From Lachnospiraceae bacterium (GTDB lineage: Bacteria; Bacillota; Clostridia; Lachnospirales; Lachnospiraceae), in the NCBI GenBank assembly GCA_017517305.1, contig JAFWZV010000010.1:124001-188000 (forward strand): 64,000 nt of DNA, written 5' to 3'. Positions 26,568 to 34,554 of this stretch are shown in pieces (position 1 is the first letter of the stretch; each line of letters starts with the position of its first letter). Position numbers and translations under genes: made by a program. The notes beneath the pieces were generated by a model, which saw only the letters and a program-made list of their open reading frames with translations, searched no databases and had not been told where the DNA came from.

Positions 26568-28406
26568 ATGAAGATTACAAGAGACGACGTAAGAAATATC
26601 GCAATTATTGCCCATGTAGACCATGGAAAGACTACACTTGTAGATGAACTTCTTAAGCAAAGTGGTGTGTTTAGTGAGCACCAAGAGGTTGCTGAGAGAG
26701 TAATGGACTCTAATGATATAGAGCGAGAGAGAGGAATAACCATCCTTTCTAAGAATACTGCTGTAACCTATGGTAATACTAAGATAAATATTATTGATAC
26801 ACCAGGACATGCTGACTTTGGTGGTGAGGTTGAGCGAGTTCTCAAAATGGTTAATGGAGTAATTTTGGTGGTAGATGCCTTTGAAGGAGCTATGCCACAG
26901 ACTAAGTTTGTTCTTAAGAAGGCTCTTGAGCTTGATTTGAATGTAATAGTATGTGTAAACAAGATTGATAGACCAGAGGCTAGACCTGCTGAGGTTGAGG
27001 AAGAGGTTTTAGAGCTTTTCCTTGAACTTGATGCAAATGATAAGCAGCTTGACAGTCCATTTATCTATGCTTCAGCTAAGGCTGGTGTGGCATCAGAGGA
27101 TCCTAATGTTATGGGTACAGATATGAAGCCACTCTTCGATAAGATTATTGAATATATTCCTGCGCCAGAGGGTGACCCAGAGGCTGGTACACAGGTTCTT
27201 ATTAGTACTATTGATTATAATGAGTATGTGGGAAGAATAGGTGTAGGTAAGGTTGATAACGGAACACTTAAGCTTAATCAGGAGGCAGTTATAGTTAATG
27301 CCCATGAGCCAGATAAGAAGATTAAGGTTAAGATTGGTAAGCTTTACGAATTCCAGGGACTAAATAAGGTGGAGGTTACAGAGGCCGGAATCGGTTCTAT
27401 AGTAGCCATATCAGGTATTGCAGATATTAAAATCGGTGATACTATTTGTTCACCTGAAAATCCAGAGGCAATACCTTTCCAGAAGATATCTGAGCCAACA
27501 ATTGCTATGCATTTTATGGTTAATGATTCACCACTTGCAGGTAAGGAAGGAAAGTTTGTAACCTCAAGACATATTAGAGACAGACTTTTTAGAGAGCTTA
27601 ATACGGATGTATCCCTTCGTGTAGAGGAAACTGATACAACAGAGAGCTTTAAGGTATCAGGTCGTGGTGAGCTTCATCTTTCGGTTCTTATAGAGAATAT
27701 GAGACGTGAGGGCTATGAGTTTGCAGTAAGTAAGGCGGAGGTTATCTATAAGGAGGATGAGCGTGGTAAGAAAACCGAGCCATTCGAGATAGCCGTTATA
27801 GATGTTCCTGATGAGTATGCAGGAACAGTTATAAATATGCTAAACAACCGTAAGGGTGAGATGACAGGTATGGCTCCAACTGGAAACGGTACTACAAGAC
27901 TTGAGTTTAACATTCCATCTCGTGGACTTATTGGATTTAGAGGAGACTTTATGACAGCCACTAAGGGAAATGGTATTATCAATACAATTTTCGATGGCTA
28001 TGATTCATACAAGGGTGATATGTCCTACAGAAGTCAAGGCTCACTTATTGCTTTCGAAGCAGGTGAGGCTATTACCTACGGACTATTCAATGCTCAGGAG
28101 AGAGGAACACTATTTATCGGACCTGGAGAGCAGGTGTATGGTGGAATGGTAGTAGGACAGTGCGGACGTTCAGAGGATATTGAGGTAAATGTATGTAAGA
28201 GAAAGCAGCTTACTAATACTAGAGCATCTGGTTCTGATGAAGCACTTAAGCTTACACCACCTAAGATATTAAGTCTTGAGCAGGCTCTTGATTTCATCGA
28301 TAATGATGAGCTCCTTGAAATCACACCTAAGACCATAAGAATTCGTAAGAAGATTCTTGATCCAACTCTTAGAATGAGAGCCAAGAGAGCAGCACAGAAT
28401 GCATAA
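26568..28406 (+). CDS. typA: Translational GTPase TypA/BipA
   Basis: A ribosome-associated GTPase of the EF-G family involved in 50S assembly and stress adaptation, with the expected 612 residues. GTPase motifs: G1 AHVDHGKTT, switch I RERGITI, G3 DTPGHADFGG, G4 NKIDR and G5 SAKAG. Domain II, the EF-G-like domains and the BipA-specific C-terminus (from about 480, with TNTRASGSDEA and KTIRIRKK) are all present. It is monocistronic, with its own promoter and the structured element after the stop. Confidence 0.98.
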   Translation: MKITRDDVRNIAIIAHVDHGKTTLVDELLKQSGVFSEHQEVAERVMDSNDIERERGITILSKNTAVTYGNTKINIIDTPGHADFGGEVERVLKMVNGVILVVDAFEGAMPQTKFVLKKALELDLNVIVCVNKIDRPEARPAEVEEEVLELFLELDANDKQLDSPFIYASAKAGVASEDPNVMGTDMKPLFDKIIEYIPAPEGDPEAGTQVLISTIDYNEYVGRIGVGKVDNGTLKLNQEAVIVNAHEPDKKIKVKIGKLYEFQGLNKVEVTEAGIGSIVAISGIADIKIGDTICSPENPEAIPFQKISEPTIAMHFMVNDSPLAGKEGKFVTSRHIRDRLFRELNTDVSLRVEETDTTESFKVSGRGELHLSVLIENMRREGYEFAVSKAEVIYKEDERGKKTEPFEIAVIDVPDEYAGTVINMLNNRKGEMTGMAPTGNGTTRLEFNIPSRGLIGFRGDFMTATKGNGIINTIFDGYDSYKGDMSYRSQGSLIAFEAGEAITYGLFNAQERGTLFIGPGEQVYGGMVVGQCGRSEDIEVNVCKRKQLTNTRASGSDEALKLTPPKILSLEQALDFIDNDELLEITPKTIRIRKKILDPTLRMRAKRAAQNA

Positions 28407-28421
28407 ATAATATTTTAATAT

Positions 28422-28549
28422 AAAAATGACGAGGCAATAAAACTTCATTCCGGCCGCGACAGTGGTCGGGACTAAGCTGACCGTTTTAAGTGTCAGCGTG
28501 GACCGACCCTAGGCAGGCCGGCCAAGAAGTAGATGCCTCGTCATTTTTA
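28422..28549. ncRNA. GC-rich multi-stem structured element between convergent genes
   Basis: An outer 15-bp stem (left arm TGACGAGGCA with A-rich flank at 28422-28436, right arm TGCCTCGTCA with T-rich flank at 28534-28549) can act as terminator on both strands. Instead of a small loop it encloses nearly 100 nt of GC-rich sequence with nested stems: CCGGCC (28450) with GGCCGG (28516), GGTCGG (28464) with CCGACC (28503), and GCTGAC (28476) with GTCAGC (28492). Asymmetric internal loops separate them. In this AT-rich genome it is a marked GC island. I do not recognise it as a known RNA class; it could be a structured RNA or a palindromic mobile repeat. Confidence 0.6.
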
Positions 28550-28555
28550 TTTTAG

Positions 28556-29236
28556 CTACTTTGTAAAGAAATTTCTTAATTCTGTGCGTTTTTTAACATC
28601 AAGCTTGTCGAAGATTCTGTATGCAACCTTCTTAACATATCCGTAGGAGTAGTTCAGCTCATTGGCAATTTCCTTGTTTGTATATCCAAGTGCAATTCTT
28701 TTGCCTATTCTGTATTCAGATTCGGACAGACGCTCCTTCATATCATCAAGCTTTTCGTGATCTAGTGCTACGGAGAGAGTATCAGTCTCGCCGATACTTA
28801 TGGTTCTTGCTGTTGGTTCACCATCTTGCCCACGAACAACCGATTCAGATATTAATCCAGTTTGCTTAGCCAGATTGATATGTATGTTTATTCTGGCTAC
28901 AAGAATATCTATTATAAATGGTTTTGTAACATAGTCTACAGCGCCCATAGTAAGTCCCTTTAACTCAGATGTACTGTCGTCATTTCCAGATATAAATATA
29001 ACAGGGAAAGGCTTTATTCTTTGTATGGCACTAAATGTATCATAACCGTCCATACTAGGCATAACTACGTCAAGTAGTATAATGTCTGGGTCAAGACCAC
29101 CTTTAAGAAGTGTGAGAGCTTCCCTTCCGGAATTTGCTATAGTTACGCAGAAACCACGTGTTTTAAGCATATGTTCAATTGAACTGGTGAGAACGGAATC
29201 ATCGTCCACCACTAATACATGATATATTTCATCCAA
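28556..29236 (-). CDS. Response regulator, REC plus LuxR-type HTH
   Basis: A two-component transcription regulator of 226 residues. The receiver domain (about 5-120) has the acidic pair VDDDS, phospho-acceptor Asp in IILLDVVMPSMDGYD, and Lys in VTKPF. The C-terminal 60 residues form a LuxR/GerE-type helix-turn-helix (LSESEYRIGKRIALGYTNKEIANELNYSYGYVKKVAYRIFDKL). The receiver resembles those of c-di-GMP or sensor-linked regulators, and the HTH replaces the usual NarL linker order normally. The start is TTG 29236 with GGAG nine bases upstream. No histidine kinase is adjacent, so it is an orphan within this window. Confidence 0.92.
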   Translation of the reverse strand: MDEIYHVLVVDDDSVLTSSIEHMLKTRGFCVTIANSGREALTLLKGGLDPDIILLDVVMPSMDGYDTFSAIQRIKPFPVIFISGNDDSTSELKGLTMGAVDYVTKPFIIDILVARINIHINLAKQTGLISESVVRGQDGEPTARTISIGETDTLSVALDHEKLDDMKERLSESEYRIGKRIALGYTNKEIANELNYSYGYVKKVAYRIFDKLDVKKRTELRNFFTK

Positions 29237-29268
29237 TATAGGTTTCTCCTTTGTATGTATTACCTTAT

Positions 29269-29297
29269 ATTTTAATAAAATGGTAACGAATTTTCAA
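29269..29297 (-). promoter_or_regulatory. Promoter of the response regulator
   Basis: On the minus strand: TTGAAA, 17-bp spacer, TAAAAT (read from 29297 to 29269), about 35 bp before the TTG start. Confidence 0.65.
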
Positions 29298-29341
29298 GAA
29301 CAACTTTTAATATTTACATGATTACTTAAAGTTAATCTGCG

Positions 29342-29370
29342 TTGAAAAAAAGCCAATATAGTGATAAAAT
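29342..29370 (+). promoter_or_regulatory. Promoter of the HAD phosphatase-pncB genes
   Basis: TTGAAA (29342-29347), 17-bp spacer with extended TGA, and TAAAAT (29365-29370). Confidence 0.7.
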
Positions 29371-29401
29371 TATTCTAATTATTGGGTTAAGGAGATAGAT
29401 T

Positions 29402-30049
29402 GTGAAGTATAATACAGTTATATTTGATTTAGATGGTACATTGCTTGATACCTTAGATGACCTTACTGATAGCGTTAATTATGCTATGAGTGCTATGGGC
29501 TGGCCACTAAGAGATAGAAGGGATGTTAGGTTATTTTTAGGAAATGGCATAAAGCGTTTGATGGAGCTATGCTCTCCACAGGGGATTAGTGAAGAGGAAT
29601 TTAACGAGGCATTTGCTCTTTTTAAGGGGTATTACGAGGTGCATAATCAGGACAAGACAGTTCCTTATAAAGGTGTGGTAGAGGTTATGGCGCATTTTAA
29701 GGAACAGGGTATTAAAATGGCTATTGTGTCTAACAAGGTTCATGATGCGGTACTTGCTCTTAGAGATAAGTTTTTTCCTTATGTTGAGGTTGCCATAGGA
29801 GATATGCCTGGTATGGCTAGGAAGCCAGAGCCGGATTCTTGCTACAAAGCTTTAGAGCTTTTGGGAAGTACTAAGGAAGAGTCTGTGTATATTGGAGACT
29901 CAGAGGTGGATTTGCTTACTGCTAAAAATTCGGGACTTGATTGTATAACAGTTCTATGGGGCTTTAGAGATAAGGATTATCTTGTGGAAAATGGTGCAAC
30001 TACATTTGTAGAAACTCCAATTGAGTTAGAGAAAGAGGTGTTAAATTAA
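29402..30049 (+). CDS. HAD hydrolase, phosphoglycolate phosphatase-like
   Basis: A 215-residue Rossmann-fold phosphatase of HAD subfamily IA. Motif I is FDLDGTLLDT (nucleophile Asp10 region), motif II VSNKVHD, motif III ARKPEPD, and motif IV GDSEVDLLTAKNSG. The helical cap between motifs I and II is of the Gph/PGP type, although closely related enzymes act on other sugar phosphates or pyrophosphate. It starts with GTG 29402 after AAGGAGA. Its stop overlaps the pncB start by one base (TAATG), so the two are translationally coupled; a role in clearing a phosphorylated by-product of NAD metabolism is possible but unproved. Confidence 0.93.
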   Translation: MKYNTVIFDLDGTLLDTLDDLTDSVNYAMSAMGWPLRDRRDVRLFLGNGIKRLMELCSPQGISEEEFNEAFALFKGYYEVHNQDKTVPYKGVVEVMAHFKEQGIKMAIVSNKVHDAVLALRDKFFPYVEVAIGDMPGMARKPEPDSCYKALELLGSTKEESVYIGDSEVDLLTAKNSGLDCITVLWGFRDKDYLVENGATTFVETPIELEKEVLN

Positions 30050-31491
30050 TGAGAAATCTTACTATGCTTATGGACTATTATGAGCTTACCATGTCAAATG
30101 GTTACTTTACTAAAGGTATGAAGGATAGACAGGTTGTTTTCGATATGTTTTATCGAAAGAATCCTGATAATGGAGGCTTTGTAGTATCAGCTGGTTTAGA
30201 ACAACTGATAGAATATATTCAGAATCTTAAATTTACAGAAGAAGATATAGATTATCTTAGAAGTAAGGGAGAGTTTAGTGAGGAGTTTTTAAATTATCTA
30301 GCTAACTTCAAGTTTACGGGCAATATTGATGCTCTTCCGGAGGGAACGATATGTTATCCCAATACACCTATTGTAACAGTTACAGCTCCAGTTATAGAGG
30401 CACAGCTTATAGAGACTATGCTACTTCTTACTATAAACTATCAGTCTCTTATAGCTACCAAGGCTGCTCGTATATGTAGAACTGCTAGGGACGGTGGTGC
30501 TATAGTTATGGAATTTGGTGCAAGACGTGCTCATGGTGCAGATGCGGCAACTCTCGGTGCCAGAGCTGCCTATATAGGTGGTGCTGCGGCAACGGCTACA
30601 GTTATTGCAGATGAGAAGTTTGGAGTGCCAGCCATTGGAACTATGGCTCATAGCTGGATACAGTTTTTTGATACAGAGTATGAGGCGTTTAAGGCTTATG
30701 CAGAGGTTTATCCTGACAACTGTACATTGCTTATAGATACCTATGATATCTTGCAGAGTGGTGCTGTAAATGCAATTAAGGTGGCAAAAGAGGTTCTTGA
30801 ACCTATGGGTAAGCGTCTTAAGGGTGTTAGAATTGATAGTGGAGACTTGGCGTATTTCTCTAAGAAGCTCAGAAAGATGTTTGATGAAAATGGAATGGAG
30901 GACTGTAAGATAGTAGTATCTAACAGTGTGGATGAATTCCTTATTAAGTCCCTTCAGAAGCAGGATGCCAAAATTGATTCTTATGGTGTTGGAGAAAGAA
31001 TGATAACCTCTAAATCAGATCCTGTATTTGGAGGTGTATATAAGCTTGTAGCAGTGCAAAACTCTGAGGGAGAATTTATTCCAAGAATAAAAATATCTGC
31101 AAATGTTGAGAAGATTACTAATCCAGGCAGAAAGAAACTTTGGAGAATATATAGCAGAGAGACAGGACATGCCCTGGCAGATCTTCTTACTATGTATGAT
31201 GAGGTTGTAGATGGTAACGAACCATTTGCTTACGTGGATCCTGTAAAGCCTTGGAAGAGGATGAAGTTCGTTGATGTGGATGTAAAGGAGCTTCAGGTTC
31301 CGATCTTTAGAGATGGTGAGCTTGTATATGATAAGCCTACCTTGGATGAAATAAAGGAATATGTAACCTATCAGCTTGATAATCAGGTATGGGAAGAGGA
31401 ACAGCGATTTGAGAATCCTCATACTCATTATGTGGATCTATCAAAGAAGCTATATAAGGTTAAGGAAAGTATGCTTGAGTCAGAAGCCTAA
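30049..31491 (+). CDS. pncB: Nicotinate phosphoribosyltransferase
   Basis: Converts nicotinate and PRPP to nicotinate mononucleotide in NAD salvage, with ATP hydrolysis coupled through a phospho-histidine. The 480 residues match the Gram-positive form. Visible are the N-terminal LTMLMDYYELTMSNGYF, the conserved EFGARRAHGADAA, the active-site His in IGTMAHSWIQFF, GVRIDSGDLAYFSKK, and YGVGERMITSKSDPVFGGVYKLV. It is coupled to the upstream phosphatase. The hydrogenase gene starts about 45 bp later and may be in the same transcript. Confidence 0.97.
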   Translation: MRNLTMLMDYYELTMSNGYFTKGMKDRQVVFDMFYRKNPDNGGFVVSAGLEQLIEYIQNLKFTEEDIDYLRSKGEFSEEFLNYLANFKFTGNIDALPEGTICYPNTPIVTVTAPVIEAQLIETMLLLTINYQSLIATKAARICRTARDGGAIVMEFGARRAHGADAATLGARAAYIGGAAATATVIADEKFGVPAIGTMAHSWIQFFDTEYEAFKAYAEVYPDNCTLLIDTYDILQSGAVNAIKVAKEVLEPMGKRLKGVRIDSGDLAYFSKKLRKMFDENGMEDCKIVVSNSVDEFLIKSLQKQDAKIDSYGVGERMITSKSDPVFGGVYKLVAVQNSEGEFIPRIKISANVEKITNPGRKKLWRIYSRETGHALADLLTMYDEVVDGNEPFAYVDPVKPWKRMKFVDVDVKELQVPIFRDGELVYDKPTLDEIKEYVTYQLDNQVWEEEQRFENPHTHYVDLSKKLYKVKESMLESEA

Positions 31492-31538
31492 TCCTTATCT
31501 ATTACAAAAGACTTGTGTGTAAATAAATGGAGGAACTT

Positions 31539-32963
31539 ATGAGAAAGTTTGACACCAGAATTCAGGATTTAAAATACAGAGTTCTTAAGGAAACTGCAAG
31601 AAGAGCATGGGATGGAACTCTTCTTGATGGAATATTAGATATTCCAGATATAATAATCCCAGGTAAAAAACCTACTATGAGATGCTGTATATACAAAGAA
31701 AAGGCCATAGTTAATGAGCGGATTAAGCTTGCTATGGGTGGGGATAAGAGCAATCCTAATGTTATAGAGGTTATAGAAATTGCCTGTGATGAGTGTCCCG
31801 TAGGAGGATATGAGGTAACCAGAATATGTAGAGGCTGTTTGGCTCACAGATGTGTAGATGCATGTAAGTTTGGCGCTATATACTTGGATGAGAATCAGCA
31901 TGCAGTTATAGATAAGAGTAAATGTAAGCAGTGTGGGGCTTGCTCTAGAGTATGTCCTTACGGAGCAATAATGGACTTTAAGCGTCCATGTCAGCAGGCA
32001 TGTAAGGTTGGTGCAATTTCAATTAACGAGGATTTTGAGGCGAAGATTGATAATGACAAATGTATCTCCTGTGGCGCTTGTGTATACCAGTGTCCTTTTG
32101 GAGCTATAAGTGAAAAGTCATATATACTGGATGTAATTAATCATATTAAGGATAGTGATGGAGGCAAAAACTATAAGACCTATGCTTGTGTGGCACCAGC
32201 TATAGCCAGCCAGTTTGTATATGCTAAGACAGGTCAGGTTATATCAGGTATTAAGGAGCTTGGTTTTGATGAGGTTGTAGAGGTTGCTCTTGGTGCAGAT
32301 ATGGTAACTATGCACGAGACAGAAGAGCTACTTGAAAAGGGAGTGCTGACTAGTTCTTGTTGTCCAGCTTTTGTTGATTTTATCAACAAGAACTTTCCAG
32401 ATATGCTTCCATATGTATCATCAACACTTTCACCTATGGCTATGATTGGAAAGCATATTAAGGAGATGGATCCTACTGCCAAGGTCGTATTTATAGGACC
32501 ATGTACAGCTAAGAAGATGGAGCTGAAGAAGGAGAATGTTGCTCCGTATGTGGATACTGTAATTACATTTGAGGAGCTTCAGGCACTTCTTGATAGCAGG
32601 GACATAGATATTACGCAGTTAGAAGAGACTCCTATCAATGATGGTTCATACTATGGCCGTATATTTGCCAGAGTTGGTGGTCTTACAGATGCTGTTAAGG
32701 AAGGGATTAAGGAAAAGGGCATAGAAGATTTTGAGGCAAAGCCTGTGGTATGTGATGGTATAGAGGAGTGTAAGGTAGCGCTTCTCAAGCTTAGAAAGAA
32801 TCTACTGGATGGTAACTTTATAGAGGGTATGGCATGTCAGGGTGGATGTGTCAGTGGAAATGGCTGTCTTACTCATATGGCTAAAAGTCGTATGGATGTG
32901 GAGAAATTTGGTAAGGAAGCAGAGAAGCAGACTATTGGAGATGCCTTGTCAGATACTAAATAA
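31539..32963 (+). CDS. [FeFe] hydrogenase, group-B-like
   Basis: An iron hydrogenase-like protein (474 residues) with a ferredoxin-type N-terminal region and H-cluster domain. The N-terminal [18 protein letters not shown] and two 4Fe-4S motifs ([30 protein letters not shown]) precede H-cluster motifs: L1 [12 protein letters not shown]2 [11 protein letters not shown] and L3 [15 protein letters not shown]1 has Phe where bidirectional group A enzymes have Trp, and L2 lacks their MPC start; this fits the group B lineage of Clostridia, whose physiological role is poorly known. I use ATG 31539 with GGAGG five bases upstream rather than the ATG at 31527, which contains that site. Maturases are not in this window. 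Confidence 0.9.
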   Translation: MRKFDTRIQDLKYRVLKETARRAWDGTLLDGILDIPDIIIPGKKPTMRCCIYKEKAIVNERIKLAMGGDKSNPNVIEVIEIACDECPVGGYEVTRICRGCLAHRCVDACKFGAIYLDENQHAVIDKSKCKQCGACSRVCPYGAIMDFKRPCQQACKVGAISINEDFEAKIDNDKCISCGACVYQCPFGAISEKSYILDVINHIKDSDGGKNYKTYACVAPAIASQFVYAKTGQVISGIKELGFDEVVEVALGADMVTMHETEELLEKGVLTSSCCPAFVDFINKNFPDMLPYVSSTLSPMAMIGKHIKEMDPTAKVVFIGPCTAKKMELKKENVAPYVDTVITFEELQALLDSRDIDITQLEETPINDGSYYGRIFARVGGLTDAVKEGIKEKGIEDFEAKPVVCDGIEECKVALLKLRKNLLDGNFIEGMACQGGCVSGNGCLTHMAKSRMDVEKFGKEAEKQTIGDALSDTK

Positions 32964-32973
32964 TGATATATAT

Positions 32974-33005
32974 GATGGGAAGTATAAAAGTACTCCCCAT
33001 TTATA
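32974..33005 (+). terminator. Weak terminator after the hydrogenase gene
   Basis: Stem ATGGGAAGTA / TACTCCCCAT with one mismatch, followed by only a short T run. Confidence 0.5.
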
Positions 33006-33015
33006 ATAATAGGTA

Positions 33016-33045
33016 TAGACAAAAAGCGAACAGATGTTCTATAAT
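33016..33045 (+). promoter_or_regulatory. Promoter of the small gene at 33066
   Basis: TAGACA (33016-33021), 18-bp spacer and a perfect TATAAT (33040-33045), about 20 bp upstream of the ATG, giving a very short leader. Confidence 0.65.
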
Positions 33046-33065
33046 ATACATGTGAGGTGTATATT

Positions 33066-33368
33066 ATGGGTAGAATAATTGAACAGGACAACAAGGTTGA
33101 CGTTATATGCCAGCACAGCAGGGATGGAACCATAATCCCTATAAAGCTTAGGGTGGAGGATGAGGATGGTCAGTACCAGACCTACCTTATACGAAGCTAC
33201 AAGGATATAACTAACTATGGTGAGGCAGATAACCACAAGGTGGCAACTGCTATTAATCATATGTGGACCTTTGACTGTGTAATCCTGGTGTTCGGACGGG
33301 AGAGAAGGATAAGATTGCTTTATAATTCCTTCGAGAACCTGTGGCGAACAGTGGAGGATGTGATGTAA
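33066..33368 (+). CDS. Small conserved-looking protein, function unknown
   Basis: A 100-residue basic protein, soluble, rich in beta-type segments (VDVICQHSRDGTIIPIKLRVEDEDGQYQTYLIRSYK). The start is ATG 33066 with GAGGTG six bases upstream; an in-frame GTG nine bases earlier lies inside that site. A good promoter before it and a hairpin terminator right after it support a real gene. No family is recognised. Its place next to the hydrogenase gene does not tell its function. Confidence 0.75.
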   Translation: MGRIIEQDNKVDVICQHSRDGTIIPIKLRVEDEDGQYQTYLIRSYKDITNYGEADNHKVATAINHMWTFDCVILVFGRERRIRLLYNSFENLWRTVEDVM

Positions 33369-33373
33369 AAATG

Positions 33374-33404
33374 GCTCGCAACGAAAGTTGTGGGCTGTTT
33401 TTTT
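33374..33404 (+). terminator. Terminator of the small gene at 33066
   Basis: Stem GCTCGCAAC / GTTGTGGGC with two G-U pairs, a GAAA tetraloop, and a TGTTTTTTT tail. Confidence 0.85.
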
Positions 33405-33615
33405 CGTGTTGTAATGAGTCATGCACAGATGAGCATAATATGACTGTTGGGAGATTGCTTACATACAGGCATATTTATGCGAAGATATATGGGTTGAATG
33501 TCGTGACACCGAGCAACTTGTTGTGAGGCTGTCTGTATGGCTCAATTGCTACGCGTATTTTAATTTTGCCCATATAAGTAGGATAAAACACCTAATCACT
33601 GGTACAATGAGCTGG
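33405..33615. other. Non-coding gap, nothing recognised
   Basis: The space between the genes at 33066 and 33678 is about 310 bp. Apart from the terminator at its left and the promoter at its right I see no RNA, repeat or convincing gene. A 61-codon open frame crosses the terminator and lacks a ribosome site. The sequence is less AT-rich than usual intergenic DNA here and may be the remains of a lost gene. Confidence 0.4.
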
Positions 33616-33644
33616 TTGACAAATAAATATAAAAATAATAAAGT
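33616..33644 (+). promoter_or_regulatory. Promoter of the RTX accessory pair
   Basis: TTGACA (33616-33621), 17-bp spacer, TAAAGT (33639-33644), 34 bp before the ATG. Confidence 0.7.
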
Positions 33645-33677
33645 TTAAAAGTGAATTTTTTACAAGGAGGAAAAACA

Positions 33678-34541
33678 ATGAGTTCAATAATTACAGTATT
33701 GAAAAAAGTGTACAAAGAAGGCTTAGAGCCTAAGGGGTTTGTACAGCTTAAGGGGCGACATCCGTATTTTGTACGAGTAATAGGAGGGGAGATAGTTCAG
33801 GTTATAACCTTTAGAAAAGAATCGGGACCAACAATATTATTTTCGGGTAACAATGGTCAATATAGACCTGATTTGGAACAATTTGATATTCTGGGTGGTA
33901 TAGCAACTGTCTATAGAAATAAAATTGATTTGTCAATAAGTCCAAGTCATAATATTAATTGGTTATCGAATAATTCGGAGATATATTATAGGACAACTAT
34001 AGAAGGTTATGATAAGGAATACAAAAATAGTCTGAATTGTTTTAGTTATATTAAGAATGACGAGGAATCTATGCAGGAAGCCGCAAAGCGTTCATTGGAA
34101 GCAACACTTAATGTGATGATACCTGTGTTTGATAAGGTAACTGATTTGCCAGAATGTGTTAAATATTTAGAGAAGTGTAAAGCATCGTGTATATATTTAT
34201 GTGATGAAAAGAAGTATGGCTGGACTGACGACAGATTTGGAGGAGATGAATATAACGAAGGATTGTTGTATATAAAAACAAGAAATAATGATGATTTTTT
34301 CAAACAATGTGAGTATGCGTGTAAAGCAGAATATGAACGTAGAGTTAATCGTAAGGCAGGATTTAATAAAGAAGAGTATGATAGATATTGTGTTAGTGTA
34401 GAGGAGAATCGTTTAGAAAAAATAAGAATAAGGGATAGAATCTTAAATACACCAGAAATATATCTGAATGCTATGAATGAACTAGAAAGGCGTAAAATAG
34501 GAAATGTAGAAGTATTACGTTCGTATGGACTTGAATTGTAA
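33678..34541 (+). CDS. Cytoplasmic protein of unknown function paired with the RTX protein
   Basis: A 287-residue soluble protein without signal peptide or membrane helix. The N-terminal half starts SSIITVLKKVYKEGLEPKGFVQLKGRHPYFVRVIGGEIVQVITFR, a layout similar to DUF4304-type domains, and the C-terminal half is helical and basic. I cannot assign a function. ATG 33678 is chosen because AAGGAGG lies eight bases upstream; a GTG at 33651 is possible but less likely. It uses AAA for Lys more than its chromosomal neighbours do. The RTX gene begins 13 bp downstream, so the pair is an operon; it might serve as an immunity or accessory protein, which is only a guess. Confidence 0.85.
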   Translation: MSSIITVLKKVYKEGLEPKGFVQLKGRHPYFVRVIGGEIVQVITFRKESGPTILFSGNNGQYRPDLEQFDILGGIATVYRNKIDLSISPSHNINWLSNNSEIYYRTTIEGYDKEYKNSLNCFSYIKNDEESMQEAAKRSLEATLNVMIPVFDKVTDLPECVKYLEKCKASCIYLCDEKKYGWTDDRFGGDEYNEGLLYIKTRNNDDFFKQCEYACKAEYERRVNRKAGFNKEEYDRYCVSVEENRLEKIRIRDRILNTPEIYLNAMNELERRKIGNVEVLRSYGLEL

Positions 34542-34554
34542 AAGGAGGATAAGT

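Noticed and set aside
33341..33526. A 61-codon open frame after the gene at 33066
   Set aside because: It runs through a clear terminator, overlaps the upstream gene, lacks a ribosome site and has no protein-like composition.
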